Source of the DNA: Membranipora membranacea
Lineage: Eukaryota > Bryozoa > Gymnolaemata > Cheilostomatida > Membraniporidae
Direction of reading: 5' to 3'
DNA length: 64,000 bases
Assembly (NCBI GenBank): GCA_914767715.1
Contig: OU612070.1
Span: forward strand, 8,883,501 to 8,947,500
The first letter of the stretch is position 1, and each line of letters begins with the position of its first letter. The notes under the pieces were generated by a model. It ran no database searches, was not told the origin of the DNA, and saw only the letters and a program-made list of their open reading frames with translations. Shown here in pieces: positions 36,201 to 47,190 of this stretch. The translations under genes and the position numbers were made by a program.

Positions 36201-39200
36201 GTGCGGAAGGAAGAAAAACGAGATCCATCCAGTTCACATATTGACTGTGCTAGGAAAGAAAGATGGCAAGGACGTCACCCACTTAGATAAACTAGTTCTG
36301 GTTTGCATGTCAGAGAGCTAGCTGAAACTAGTTCTATTACGATAAGCTGGAAAAGTGCGGAAGAAAGAAAAACGAGATCCATCCAGTTCACATATTAACT
36401 GTGCTAGGAAAGAAAGATGGCAAGGACGTCACCCACTTAGATAAACTAGTTCTGGTTTGCATGTCTTGGTAATCCTCCGGGTTGTTGGGATGAACGTGCA
36501 GGCAACTAAGCATTCTACAGAAACCTGATAAACTAGATCCCTGTGATATAGAAATTTTAGCACTGGCATATTTTATTATATAGAGGGTCATGCCTATAGT
36601 CATTTGCACAGTTTAAATTCCACATGTATGTCATGTCACCATGACTTATCTATGTACAGTCAATGTTTAATTTTCTGGAATTAGAAATTCTATGAATCTT
36701 CCATGGTCTGACACCACCAGAAGAAGCGCGTCACACAATACCTAAGATCAGTTATTGAATGACATAATCTAAATTATCTATCGGTGAAACATTACCAATA
36801 AGACACCTTTTTCTCACAGAAGCAGGATAATAGTCAGTATTGTTTTAGTGAAATACAGACATAGACTTAATATATCAAATTAATTAATATATTTTAATTA
36901 TAAATAATATATTATATCAAGTCTATGGATATGCTATATTTATGAAATAGCCACGAACCAGGTTTCTGTTTGATGAGAAGCGTTCTTTTATCGAGCGTTT
37001 CAATAGATTTTTCAAATCCACAAAGTGACTCGGTAAGTGTGAGTTCCATCTCAATAAACAGATCACTTCCAGCGCGTTTGAATGTCTCATGATCTTTTTC
37101 ATCTAACACAATAACAACGTCTCCCGGCTCTAACCCTGGCTCCTGATCGCCTTCTCCAGCAAACCGGATCTGTTGCTCATCTTTCATTCCTGGGAGAGAA
37201 ACAAGGTAATATTAAAGAACAGGACTGAGAGTGAAGTTACATCAAATGTCAAAAGCATATAGGTGAGCTATAACAAGGAACACCTGGTAATGCTTAAGTT
37301 TTTTCTTTTTTGTTCTGTCACTGCATGAAAAACATTCCTAAAGATGATGTAGAATGACAATAAAAGTATATATATGATGATATACATTAAATTATTAATT
37401 AAAATTATTTATTTAATTTACTTTATTGCAATTGCAGACGTTTTTCTAAGAAAATGTTTTAAAAAGACCAAAAAATATTTATCAGAGTCTCAATATTGTG
37501 GTGAATTTTTCGTTTGAAGTGAAAATAGTCACGGTGAGCTCAAACAGATCAAGGTTATAACTCAAACCAATCACCATTTCCAGTTTAATCTTCTTTTTTT
37601 CTTTCTATTACACAATGATAGTGATGCTTATTGATAGGATTTGGAGTATTTGGTATTTTACCAAAGGAGCAGAGCGGACTCAGGAATTATCTCCTAAATT
37701 TGCTTTATCCTTCTTATAAACATAACAGGGAGATTAGAAGTTTGTTATTGAGGCTAGAAAGGGTACTTTAAACCAGGACTAGCTGGCAGACTAGGGAGTT
37801 GCCAATCTTTCAGTCTGGATTGGGTCGGCTCTCGATCTTCACAATCAAAGGAAATATCAGTAAGCAGCATTTCTGGTAGTCTGAGCCCCCCAGACTTTTA
37901 CCCCTGCCCGACAGCCCCCGGTTATCGAGATTTTCTATATTTCCTGAGAATTCAGATGGACTAATATTCACAACTATAATTATATATATAAAACAGGAAA
38001 AAAATTCAAATCGGAAAACTACCTCCGCAATTACTTGCTTTTCACCAACCTCCATGTCTCCAAAGTTTAATTATTTAGAATTGCATATTTTTGCGAGGCC
38101 TGAGTGGGTGGGAGTCTTGGGTTTTGCCTTTCTTACAAGTTTGGATCGGGTTGGGTAACACTTGACGCAGAGAAAATCTTCATTTCACAATCAAAGATAA
38201 TATCATTGAGCAGTATTTCTGGTTATCAAGATTTTCCATATTTCCTGAGAATCTAGATAGTACCAATATCCCACATGACAAACAGGGAAACAAACCATCA
38301 GACAGGAAAACTACTTAGTCACCTTGTTTGTAGCAACACAAAATATTATTTGCACAGACAGATTGTGAAATGGTGAAATGGATGGCCAGCCATCATCATT
38401 GGATGGTTGTTTTCCATAAGCGGATCAAGATTAAGATTAGGGGGGGGAGGAAACCTGCAGTTCACTGAGTCAAGGGTATTGCTGAGGCCCTATGTGTGCT
38501 CTGACCCGAGACCACAGAGAATCTTGGCACTGAAAATGACAACCACCCCTTAACGCATAATTATTTCCGAGTTTTCAGACTTCCATTTCTAACCGCTATT
38601 AACAAACGAGACGGCCCTTCTTCAATTATGTCAGGTGCATGGCCTTTTACCAGTCAACACTTTTAGCACATTGCTGAGTTTGTTCGGTTACACATATGCA
38701 TGACCTGATAAATACTGCAAATGTAATAACTGCAGTGTGTCACTTCACATCTGTAGAAACACCTCAATATTTACTTAATATAGTCATGCATGTTATAAGC
38801 CATTGTCATCGGTGGTGGAAATTCCTATCATCAGTAACCAGAATAGAATTAATTGTATTGGGTACTTTCCGACTGCATGATTCAATGAGGGCCTAGTTTT
38901 AGAAGGCTCTTAATGTTCGATAGGCATTTTATACAACTTCAGTATTACACACTGGCAATTATTACAGAGCGAATCCTAAAGTGAAACGTTTGCTTTAGAT
39001 GAAAAACCACTGTCTCGCTGGCGAATACGCTAAGTATCTAAATATTCGAATATTTGGACAAAATTGCCCAGCGTCAAATAGTAACAACCTTGTTTTCTTA
39101 GATTTGCTAACGTTTCGCTTTGCCGATTCGTTATAATCGCCAGTGTGTTTCTATCTTAATCATGACAACATCCAGCAAAATAGCCTACCTTTGTCTATGT

Positions 39201-42200
39201 GCACTTCGAGTATCTTCTTGTCGCGTTTCACTTTTTTGCCGTCACATTCTTTACACCTAAATTTTGGGTTGATTCTTTCTCCTGTTCCAGAGCATTCTGA
39301 ACATACTGTCTGAATCTGCTGCATCATACCAGGCCCTAGCTGATGTAAACGCACCTGCATACCTGTACCTTTGCAGATAGTACAGCGTTCTACCGCTCCT
39401 TCCTTAGTACCACCCGTACCTGTATCATAAAATAAATAAGAGCATTTAATAGCTAAGAGCGAGCCAGTACTAGTATGCCTATAGGGTTTCTATCAAACTT
39501 CATTAGTTTCACATTTCCATTCTTTTAAAGTTCATTTATCTCCTGAAAAGATATGTAGTTTGGCGATAGAATTGAACAGTACCAGAAAATGGAATTAATA
39601 TGTGAGCCATATTGAGTTGTCTTTCCCGATTTTTAGTACAAATCATTTCAAGGAGGATTTGACAATCGTCTAATTGTTGAACAGATTTTTATTCCCATTT
39701 TATAAACGAGTATATTGCTGTCCCGAACAAACCAAGTTTAAAGTATAATTGTCCAGGGCAGGTATTTCAATGTTTATGTCGCATCTTGTTTAAATTTCAT
39801 TACATAGATAAATATAGCCTAGGAAATTTTTTGTTATGGCGACAGCTTAATCATCTCAATTTGTGACAGGTGTGTTGACATGTTTTACGGAATATTTTCA
39901 AATATATCATTTTAATACTATTCGCATGTGTTGAGTAACTTCATGGGGAGAAAACTCTCAGTGAGCAGTTTTCTATCTGTCTAGTTCAGGCTTAAAAGTT
40001 TCAGAGAACAGTTTCTTTAACAACTAGAAAACGTTGTCGTTTAGTAAGATTTTATGAAAATTATCTGCCTCATAATTTGTGCCATATCGTCAAATGGTCT
40101 ACAAATGTTATCCAATATGTACTACGTTTTGTGAAACAATCAAAACGGTAGTTGATTATTTGTTTAGTTTCACACTGAGGGTTTCTGACATAATTTAATT
40201 GAAAAAAACATGACCAAAATCATTGGTGGTAGGGTAGGAATTGTGAACCCTATGAAGGTCCCAATCACATCAAGTGCAGGAAAGAGAGAGCTACTAGAGC
40301 ACATGCGCTTGATCTGTAGCGGGAATTAATTGAGCTATCATAACCTTACCAGATGCGCTGTGGGTCAAAAGGGACGCCATATTTAACTGCAAAATCATTT
40401 CTTGGTGGGAAACAAGTTTAATCAACAAAAATGATCTTAGGACGTAGATTGAGGGGAGAAGTCATTATGACCTATTGTTGTGTCTCTCTGGGGTCGACAG
40501 ACCAAAATTATCACTTTACATTGGAGGTGAGGATATCATCTCATGAAATCTATTTAGACTAATATTTTATTTGAAATATGTTATATTTATTAACTGAATT
40601 TGGTATTTAGTAGTAGACGGACAGGATTGTCAACCTGAGCTGCATAAGGTAGATACAATAAGTCCCAAGTTCATCCGGATATGTTTGCAATAGAAAAATA
40701 AATTGTCACAGAGCCATCTGGATGTGACATACACAACCAGATTGGTTTGCTAGGCCGAAATGGGTGCGGAAATCAGGACTGAGTGGGTTTTGCCTATCTC
40801 TCACGCCCAGATGGGGACGGGTTGCTCTTGACGCATTGGGAAAGAGCTTCATTTCACAATCGAAGGAAAAATCAATGAGCAGCATTTCTGGTTATCCAAA
40901 TTTCCATATTTCCTGAAAATCCAGATTGACTCAATATTCACACCAGTCCTACTCCCACAGGCAAACATGGAAACAAAACTTATCTAGACTCGTAGGAAAT
41001 ATAGAAAACCTTGATAACCAAGAACATCGCATATTGACATTTCCTCTGATTGTGAAACTAGATTTTTTTTCTCGGCGTTGAAAGCGACACAAACCGGACT
41101 TGTAAGATAGGCCTAACCAGAACACACCACCCTGTCCTGATTTTTCACACCCATTCCAGCCATAATAACAAACTCATCCTGACAGTGACAGTTTTATTTT
41201 CTATTGCAAACCAATCCGGATGGACTTGTTACTACTTTTTACTACCTTTATTTCATCCAAGGTTAACAACCCTGTCCTTCTAATATACGCCAAATTCAAT
41301 AATATATATATATATATTGCATATTGTATATCTAAATACAATTTTAATCTTAATAGATTCATAAGATCATATCCTCACCTCTAGTGATAATAGTGGTCTG
41401 TTGACCCTAGAGAGACACCACAATAGGTCATGATGACTGCTACTCTCAACCTACTTTCAAAGCCCGTCTCACACTGTAATCAAAACTATGGTGTCGCTGG
41501 TTAGGTTATGAGAGATCTATGAATTCCCATTTTTAGTAGCTTTCTCTTCTGCACTTGATGTGATGGAGACCTTCATAGGATTCCCATATTTCTACCTTAC
41601 CACCGATGACTTTGGTCATGTTTTTTTTTATAAATTAAACAGGCATAAATAACTATTATTGCCAACAATGATGTTTTGTTCTGATGATTTTGAGTCAGGG
41701 ATACCTATGACTTCCCCCGCACATTCTGTAAGTTGGCTTGTTTTATGTAAAATCTTATCATATGAGATCAGTTGGAAAAAAAAGTGTCAATTAATCAAAC
41801 CTGTGAAGACAGGGAGTTTGGTGTAGAGCAACAGCCTAGGAACCCTGAATAAACAAGGTGAACTATGTAGGTTTGCCTATTTGATGTATCGTTTGCCTGT
41901 TTTCTCTGCGCTGAAAGGGACCCAAACCAGACTTGAAAATAGGCAAAACACGAAATCTCAACCAGTCTAGATTTTTCACACCCATTCCGGCCAATCTGGT
42001 TGTGTGTCACATCCTGAGTGGTTTGTGACAGTATCAATTTCTATTGCGAACCCATCCCGATGGACTTGTTACTACCTCTAAGATTAACAACCCTGTCCAT
42101 CTACTATTATATTCCAAATTTGATAATGGCATATTTCATATTAGATATTTAATGACAAATAAAATAGTTGCAATTAGTAAAGAGTCCATTCGAAAATGTT

Positions 42201-44515
42201 TTAAATAGAAAAAATACTGCCACAAACCCATCTGGATGTGACACACACAATTGGGTCGATTTGTTAGACTGGAACAGGTGTGGAAAATCAGGACAGGGTG
42301 GGATCATATGGTTTACCTATCTCTCAAGTCCAGATTGGGACAAGTTGCTTTCGACAAAGAGAAAAGAACTTTGTTTCACAATCGAAGGAAATATCAGGCA
42401 GCTTTTCTGGTTATCAAGATTTTCAATATTTCCCGAATATCCAGATGGGACCAGTAATCACACCTATTCTCTCAGTCAGACAGGGAACAGATACATCAAA
42501 TAGGAAAAAAAACCTCCCCACCTTGTTAAGTCAGGGTTCCCAGGGTCTTGACACCCAACCTCCTCACTCCATAGTTAAATAGTAAAGAGTTGCGTTTTTT
42601 AAGATCCCTTTTTTTCTGCAACTGATCTCTTATGACATGTTTTTTTAGATAATACAAGCTAACTTACAGAATGCATAGGGTAATCATAGGTGTCCCTTAA
42701 CCAAAATCATCAGAACAAAACACGATTGTTGGCCTAAAATAATAGTTTTTATGCCTGTTTATGAAAACATGGTCATCAGTGGTAAAATGATTTCATTGAG
42801 CTCTCATAACCTAACCAGCTACTCCATAGTTTTGACTACAGTATGATACGGGCTTTATCAGCCAAAATGATCTTTTGAAGAGTGTCGAGGGTAGCAGTCA
42901 TCATGACCTATTGTGACCTCTCTAGGGTCAACAGACCACAATTATCACTAGAGGTGAGGACTTGATCTATTTAGATTGAAATTGTATTTAGATATACAAT
43001 ATGTATTTATCAAACTTGGCAGTATTAGTGAAGGACGGGGTTGTCAACCTTAGATGCAATAAAGTGGAAATCTTCCATCAAAGTCAAACACCTCACAACG
43101 CTGAATAACTATGTGGGAGTTGCAATGAATACATTGCTCTAAAAAGCCTACTCTCAAAATTTTGAATCATATTTGTGAATCAGATTTTAAACTTTATTTT
43201 AATCTGGTAACACCAAGCGAGGCAGCAAACACAGGAAATGAAATTAAAGGCACCTACCTTTACATGGATCGCATATAACATTTTTCTGAAGTGCCAGCTT
43301 TTTTGTGGATCCATTGTACGTATCTTCCAAACTAACCTATAATATAGCCAGTAAATGTACCAACTATGTGTCAAATCGACCAAGTTATTTACTCAAAAAG
43401 ATTCGCTACAGTAGGCACATATGTTGTATACGATGTCTATGGTGTATATGGTGTATATAACATATGTGGTGTATATGGCGTATATGTAAATGGCGAATGG
43501 ATCAAGTACTCCAGCAGAAGGGCGTCAGAGGCAACACCAGGGGTGTCATGATGAGCTGGATTGCTTATGTGTCACAATTACCTTAAGCTGATGGATTACA
43601 TCCTTCCCCCTTGCAGGACCTCTATTTCGACCGCGACTCCCACCAAAGAACATATCAAATATATCCATAGGACTGTGGAAGCCTCCACCACCTCCCCCTC
43701 CGGGTCCTTCCTTGATCGCCTGCTCTCCCCCCTCGTCGTATATCTTCCTCTTCTTTTCATCTGACAAGACTTCATAGGCCTGAGATACCGCCTTAAACTT
43801 TAAAACAGAAAATACTGCATTATGAAAACTTTCCACTAAAGAAACATTATTTAATAATACCGAAAGGCTGGTAATATCAGGTATTTTACCAGGCCCTCTT
43901 AACCAGAACAAAATTCTCAACAGCAATGGAAAACATTCTCGCCAAAATGCAAAAGACTTCGTAGGTTGCTTGAAATACCAACATTCCGTTGTTTTAAACT
44001 AGTACTTCAAATAGCTGCCATAACCTTCCAATAATAGCTAGTGAAAATTGATAACTACAACTAGGTTTGATTTACGAACAATATATTAAATGAACAAAGC
44101 AGGCCTGATATGAGAAGGCGTTGACGAGAAAGTTACACGTTTTCTGTTTGTAATTAGTAACTGTCATCATCAGGCAAAGGTGGATAACTGCTGACACAAT
44201 TTGCCTTGCCTGCAGCCTTGATGTTATTTAGTTATGAAACACCATATTATTGGCTATTATTTGTATAATAGTGATTTTGTTTATAGTTTTTAGCCAAAAA
44301 AACAAGATTTGAATACAATGTATCTTATTGATCATTCATAATTCAACCACAATAAAAATGATGTTCCAACAGACCTGTTCAGCTTTTTCTTCATCTCCCG
44401 GGTTTTTATCAGGGTGAAGTTTAAGAGCCATTTTCCTGTAAGCCTTCTTTAGTTGCGAGTCATCGGCATCAGGCTTAACACCCAGTAAGTCATAGTAACC
44501 CGTCTCTTTAACCAT
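30283..44515 (-). CDS. DNAJA: Type-A DnaJ (HSP40) co-chaperone, 8 exons
   Basis: DnaJ proteins deliver substrates to HSP70 and stimulate its ATPase. Exons in coding order: 44515-44375, 43797-43582, 43336-43258, 39419-39189, 37189-36959, 32086-31941, 31107-30991, 30435-30283; total 1314 nt, about 437 residues, in phase. The J domain has HPD at residues 34-36 ([10 protein letters not shown]). A Gly-rich linker with [10 protein letters not shown] follows, then four zinc-binding CxxC motifs ([24 protein letters not shown]). Next come the substrate-binding C-terminal domains ([38 protein letters not shown]). It ends CANQ-stop, a CaaX farnesylation signal like CAHQ of DNAJA2, implying cytosolic and membrane-associated use. 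One donor (exon 5, GTTCGT) is weak but gives the expected family junction. I cannot separate DNAJA1 from DNAJA2. Confidence 0.95.
30840..30961. repeat. Fold-back element, 46-bp arms, in DNAJA intron
   Basis: Arms 30840-30885 and 30916-30961 are inverted copies with a few mismatches around a 30-nt loop. It lies in the last DNAJA intron, next to the exon at 30991, and has no coding content. Confidence 0.75.
31162..31206. repeat. 45-nt TAGTCTGAG unit, copy 1
   Basis: This GC-rich 45-nt block starts TAGTCTGAGCCC, contains GACTTTTGCCCCT and ends CCCGGG. It closely resembles 37877-37921, in an otherwise AT-rich intron. Confidence 0.55.
31486..31547. repeat. Perfect 31-bp tandem duplication
   Basis: CATTATACCATGTTATATCA..GTCA occurs twice head-to-tail (31486-31516 and 31517-31547), with a partial third start after it. 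It is in a DNAJA intron. Confidence 0.9.
32251..36122 (-). mobile_element. hAT-family DNA transposon, 3872 bp
   Basis: Both ends begin TAGTGATGGGC (left at 32251, right inverted at 36122), a hAT-like terminal repeat. The perfect 8-bp target duplication GGTGTGAG lies at 32243-32250 and 36123-36130, the hAT hallmark. The transposase reads on the minus strand. The right end also carries tandem GCCCACACAAACTC units (about 36030-36090), a subterminal-repeat arrangement. The element sits in the DNAJA intron between exons 5 and 6 and would be spliced out of that transcript. Confidence 0.92.
32824..35741 (-). pseudogene. hAT transposase, disabled
   Basis: The protein cuts and pastes the element. Segments in order: BED-type zinc finger (35741-35460; starts [11 protein letters not shown], with CGKFE and a HLKTAH motif), a PSRKIF segment and the RNase-H-like core TTDAWTS (35386-34907), [22 protein letters not shown] (34554-34372), [12 protein letters not shown] (about 34075-33960), then 33725-33507 and 33308-32824 with the C-terminal dimerisation motif [13 protein letters not shown]. 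Some gaps are probably introns. Lesions seen: an in-frame TAG at 33018-33020 inside the dimerisation region, a one-base frame change near 32868-32880 before the last residues, and a frame change near 35384-35408. The protein is therefore unlikely to be functional. Confidence 0.85.
36155..36462. repeat. 154-bp tandem duplication beside the hAT
   Basis: Copies 36155-36308 and 36309-36462 are equal in length and differ at only a few bases. They begin GTCAGAGAGCTAGCTG and start 25 bp beyond the target duplication of the hAT element, within the same DNAJA intron. Confidence 0.9.
37810..38340. repeat. Fragments of the palindromic intron repeat
   Basis: Two diverged copies (about 37815-38050 and 38145-38340) of a block with TTCACAATCAAAG, AGCAGNATTTCTGG and TTTCCTGAGAAT. 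The same block occurs inside the large palindromes at 40195-43075. They lie in the intron between DNAJA exons 4 and 5. Confidence 0.65.
37877..37921. repeat. 45-nt TAGTCTGAG unit, copy 2, inserted in a repeat
   Basis: Related repeats read TTCTGGTTATC without interruption. Here 45 nt beginning TAGTCTGAG and ending CCCCCGG separate TTCTGG from TTATCGAG, so the empty site is visible. The block resembles 31162-31206. Confidence 0.6.
40195..41645. repeat. Large palindromic element, about 1.45 kb
   Basis: The left half (about 40195-40970) is repeated inverted in the right half (about 40980-41645). Paired landmarks: ACATGACCAAAATCATTGG with its complement near 41615; CAATCACATCAAGTGCAG with its complement near 41555; CATTATGACCTATTG with its complement near 41430. 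No open reading frame of note was seen. It lies in the DNAJA intron between exons 3 and 4. Confidence 0.75.
41785..43075. repeat. Second, incomplete palindromic copy
   Basis: A reverse arm at about 41790-42125 and a longer forward arm at about 42180-43075 match the palindrome immediately upstream (for example CATCATGACCTATTGTGACC near 42898 and CTAGGGTCAACAGACCACAA near 42942). Some blocks are missing. Together with 40195-41645 it makes up most of this intron. Confidence 0.7.
43418..43495. repeat. GTGTATATG microsatellite-like tract
   Basis: About ten imperfect copies of a GTGTATATG / GTCTATG unit lie between DNAJA exons 2 and 3. Confidence 0.75.
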
Positions 44516-46879
44516 CTTGCTACTTGTGTTTTATGACTGTAATGTAGGAATGACTTGTCAGGTGCAAACGACAAGCAACAATGATATATTTACATCATTT
44601 ACGGGTCCATATACATCAGAGAGTTATTTTTCACCTAGAATAATGGTACAGGTAACAAAGAGAGTACATTGCTTCAGGTGAGTGCTAGGGCAAGGTGATG
44701 ATTGGGGCATATTGACCGAAATCGTGATTATGCAGTACCCTGTTTCCCTACATTTGCCATCTGATGCCACAACATATTTATCACTGCATATCCAGTTTTC
44801 CTAAATTTTAAGCAACAAAATACCCAATTTTGGGGAGGTTTTAGGGCATTTATAGGTATTCTGTTGCATAAAATCCTGGTAAACTGGATATACAATGCAA
44901 AGTTCTGCTGGTCAACGATGATGACTGCAAGAAAACTTCTTTTGTCAACTCAATGAATGTGACAAATGACCAGAGAACATAAGGATATGTCTGGATAATG
45001 CCTCTTCAAAGTGAGAAGACTGTGTAGTGTATAGTATATGTGATAGTGGCTGGGTTCTTAGATGAATATCACGAGCTGCATTTCCTTTGGCCATATGGTA
45101 AGAAGCTTTGATAGCGCAAATGATCCCATCCTTTCTATCAAGCAAGAGGTCCCGGTTCAATCCCAGCTCTCGTCTCGAGGGATTTACCCTGTCTTCTCCC
45201 TACCCACATACCGCAAAACTCAAAATCAACTACATCCAACAACCCTCACAAATCACACACATCTCAAACTCAGAAAACTCTCATAATCACCAAAATTACT
45301 GATGGAACTACTCATCCTCCTAGCATCAAGGATGTGTTCTATCAGTTATATTTAAAATTGTCCAGGGGTCTTTGAGCACTAGGGGTGTCCATCACCTGTT
45401 CTCTGGAGAGTATGGTATCATACCACTACCCTCCCCCCCCCACACACAAGACAAGGTAACCTGTTCACTGTTGACTAAACAAGCAAGCATATTCAGCGTC
45501 ATCTTAAACTACTGCTGCCACTCAGGCAAATTTGTGCTCATTGAATTCTGCACAGCTCCAAGATAACTTATTGAGGATTTGATCGAAGTATTGTCACCTA
45601 ATGGGCAAATAGTTTGCACCAACTGATCTTCAAAATCAGGGCATGGAATTTACGCACTAGCTCATGACGTCATCAATTTCCACTAGTAAGATGGTGACTA
45701 TCTCACATGATACGGTCGATAATTAATCTCATACCCTTATTTTGACTATCAGTTTGTGCAAATTATTTGCTCATGACAATGCTGCCTCATTTTATTAGTT
45801 TTGAGCTATACAGAATTCATTAAGCACACATTTTGCTGTGTGGCAGCAGTGGTATAATATTGAAGTTAAATAGTCAGAGCATGTGACTTTCTGCATCCAT
45901 TTTTTATGGTAGTCAATCTCAAGTAGTTGCCGAAGAGTGCTGCTGTTGCCAATTCTTATGTGAGCCATGAGATATCATTTCTGTTGCTAGGGTGTGTTCA
46001 GGCAACCGTTGGCTGCTTGAGAATGTGTGGTTAGTTGATAATCGCCTACCTACTGGAGGATGGAATCGTCCTTTGTCTTTGCTCCGAAGTCATGTAGACT
46101 GGAATGCGACAAAAAGGGCAATCCTAACCTCTAGACATCGCTCAGACATTTATAAGCTTCTTTTTAGATGTGAAGCACAAATGGCAGCTTGTATATGACT
46201 TTACAGCTTGCATATGTTTATACAACATTTACTGAATGCACCATTCCGACATAATACTAGTGTTGTATTATACAGATACAGTTCAGTCTCTAAGATTAGC
46301 ATCTGTCCAATAGTCTAGTAATGTTTCAGCCACTGTTACAGCTATGTCAGTTATGATATATGTAGGATAGGTATTGGCAGGCCTACTAAATAATAAACAT
46401 AACAGCCTTCTTTTCCAATGTGTTGGCTCTGATCTGACTTGCTAGGACCCAACACGATGACTGGGACCCTTTCAAGTCTAAAAAATAATATTACAGAAAA
46501 CTTTTAGTTCAGGATGGGCTGTAGCCAGTTTTAAGAAAAATATTATAGTAGGCCTAGAGAGTTTGCTGGTGCCCCCCCCCATGTTGTGTGCTTAGACATA
46601 TTTTAGGTACTTAGTCCAATCCAACATGTTGTGTGACGTGTGGCAGGAGCTGTCTGAGGTGCTGTCTGAGGTGCTGTCTTACATCCCACGCGGCTTTATA
46701 GGCCTTGAGTGCGGTGACATTCTGTACAGCAAGTCTGGCACACACCTTACAACACCAGTCACGGCAATGGTTTTTAGTGCCCATTCAGAACAGCATAAAT
46801 TTTTGTAATGAATGAACACAAAAGAAAAGACAAATTGAAAAACAGCATTCACAGTCAGTCAATGTCATTAGACTTACTA
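44516..46879. other. Intergenic region upstream of DNAJA
   Basis: The DNAJA promoter and 5' untranslated sequence lie just above 44515. No heat-shock element or TATA box stands out clearly. Apart from the SINE-like segment at 45104-45180 no gene or structured repeat was recognised; open frames here are short and unsupported. Confidence 0.5.
45104..45180 (+). repeat. tRNA-derived SINE-like segment
   Basis: A perfect RNA polymerase III B-box, GGTTCAATCCC, is at 45154-45164. A weak A-box-like TAGCGCAAATGAT lies about 42 nt upstream at 45112. A C/A-rich tail follows to about 45300. No cloverleaf can be closed, so this is not a functional tRNA gene. Confidence 0.5.
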
Positions 46880-47190
46880 GAGTAGAGGCATGGGCCCCTG
46901 TGACTTAAATGTCTTTCCTTTGCAAATGTCCAGTATCAACCACCCAAAAACACCAAACAGGGGGGTCTTTCAATTAGAAAGAGTGATCCTTTACTAAAGC
47001 AAGTTATCACTATCACATCACTATCACATCGCTCAAAATTATCACTCACTTGGTGTTTCAATTAGAGAATCACTCACTCAGAATGTATATAGTTCCATCA
47101 AGTGTCTGAGCGATCTGAAAGCGAGACCCCTAGCAGGTATCGTGAGCGATAATATTGCGATTTTGGCTGTTTCTAATTGAAAGACCCCCC
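46880..47190. repeat. MITE beside a single stem-loop-family arm
   Basis: 46889-46945 (CATGGGCCCCTGTGACTTAA..) matches one arm of the stem-loop at 4162-4211. Directly after it, 46960-46980 and 47170-47190 are perfect 21-bp inverted repeats (GGGGGGTCTTTCAATTAGAAA) bounding a 231-bp MITE-like element with internal TATCACTCAC/GAGCGAT repeats. No target duplication was found. Confidence 0.75.

Noticed and set aside
42168-42582. Overlapping plus-strand frames of about 100 codons
   Set aside because: They lie wholly in the palindromic intron repeat, and all three frames are open by chance.
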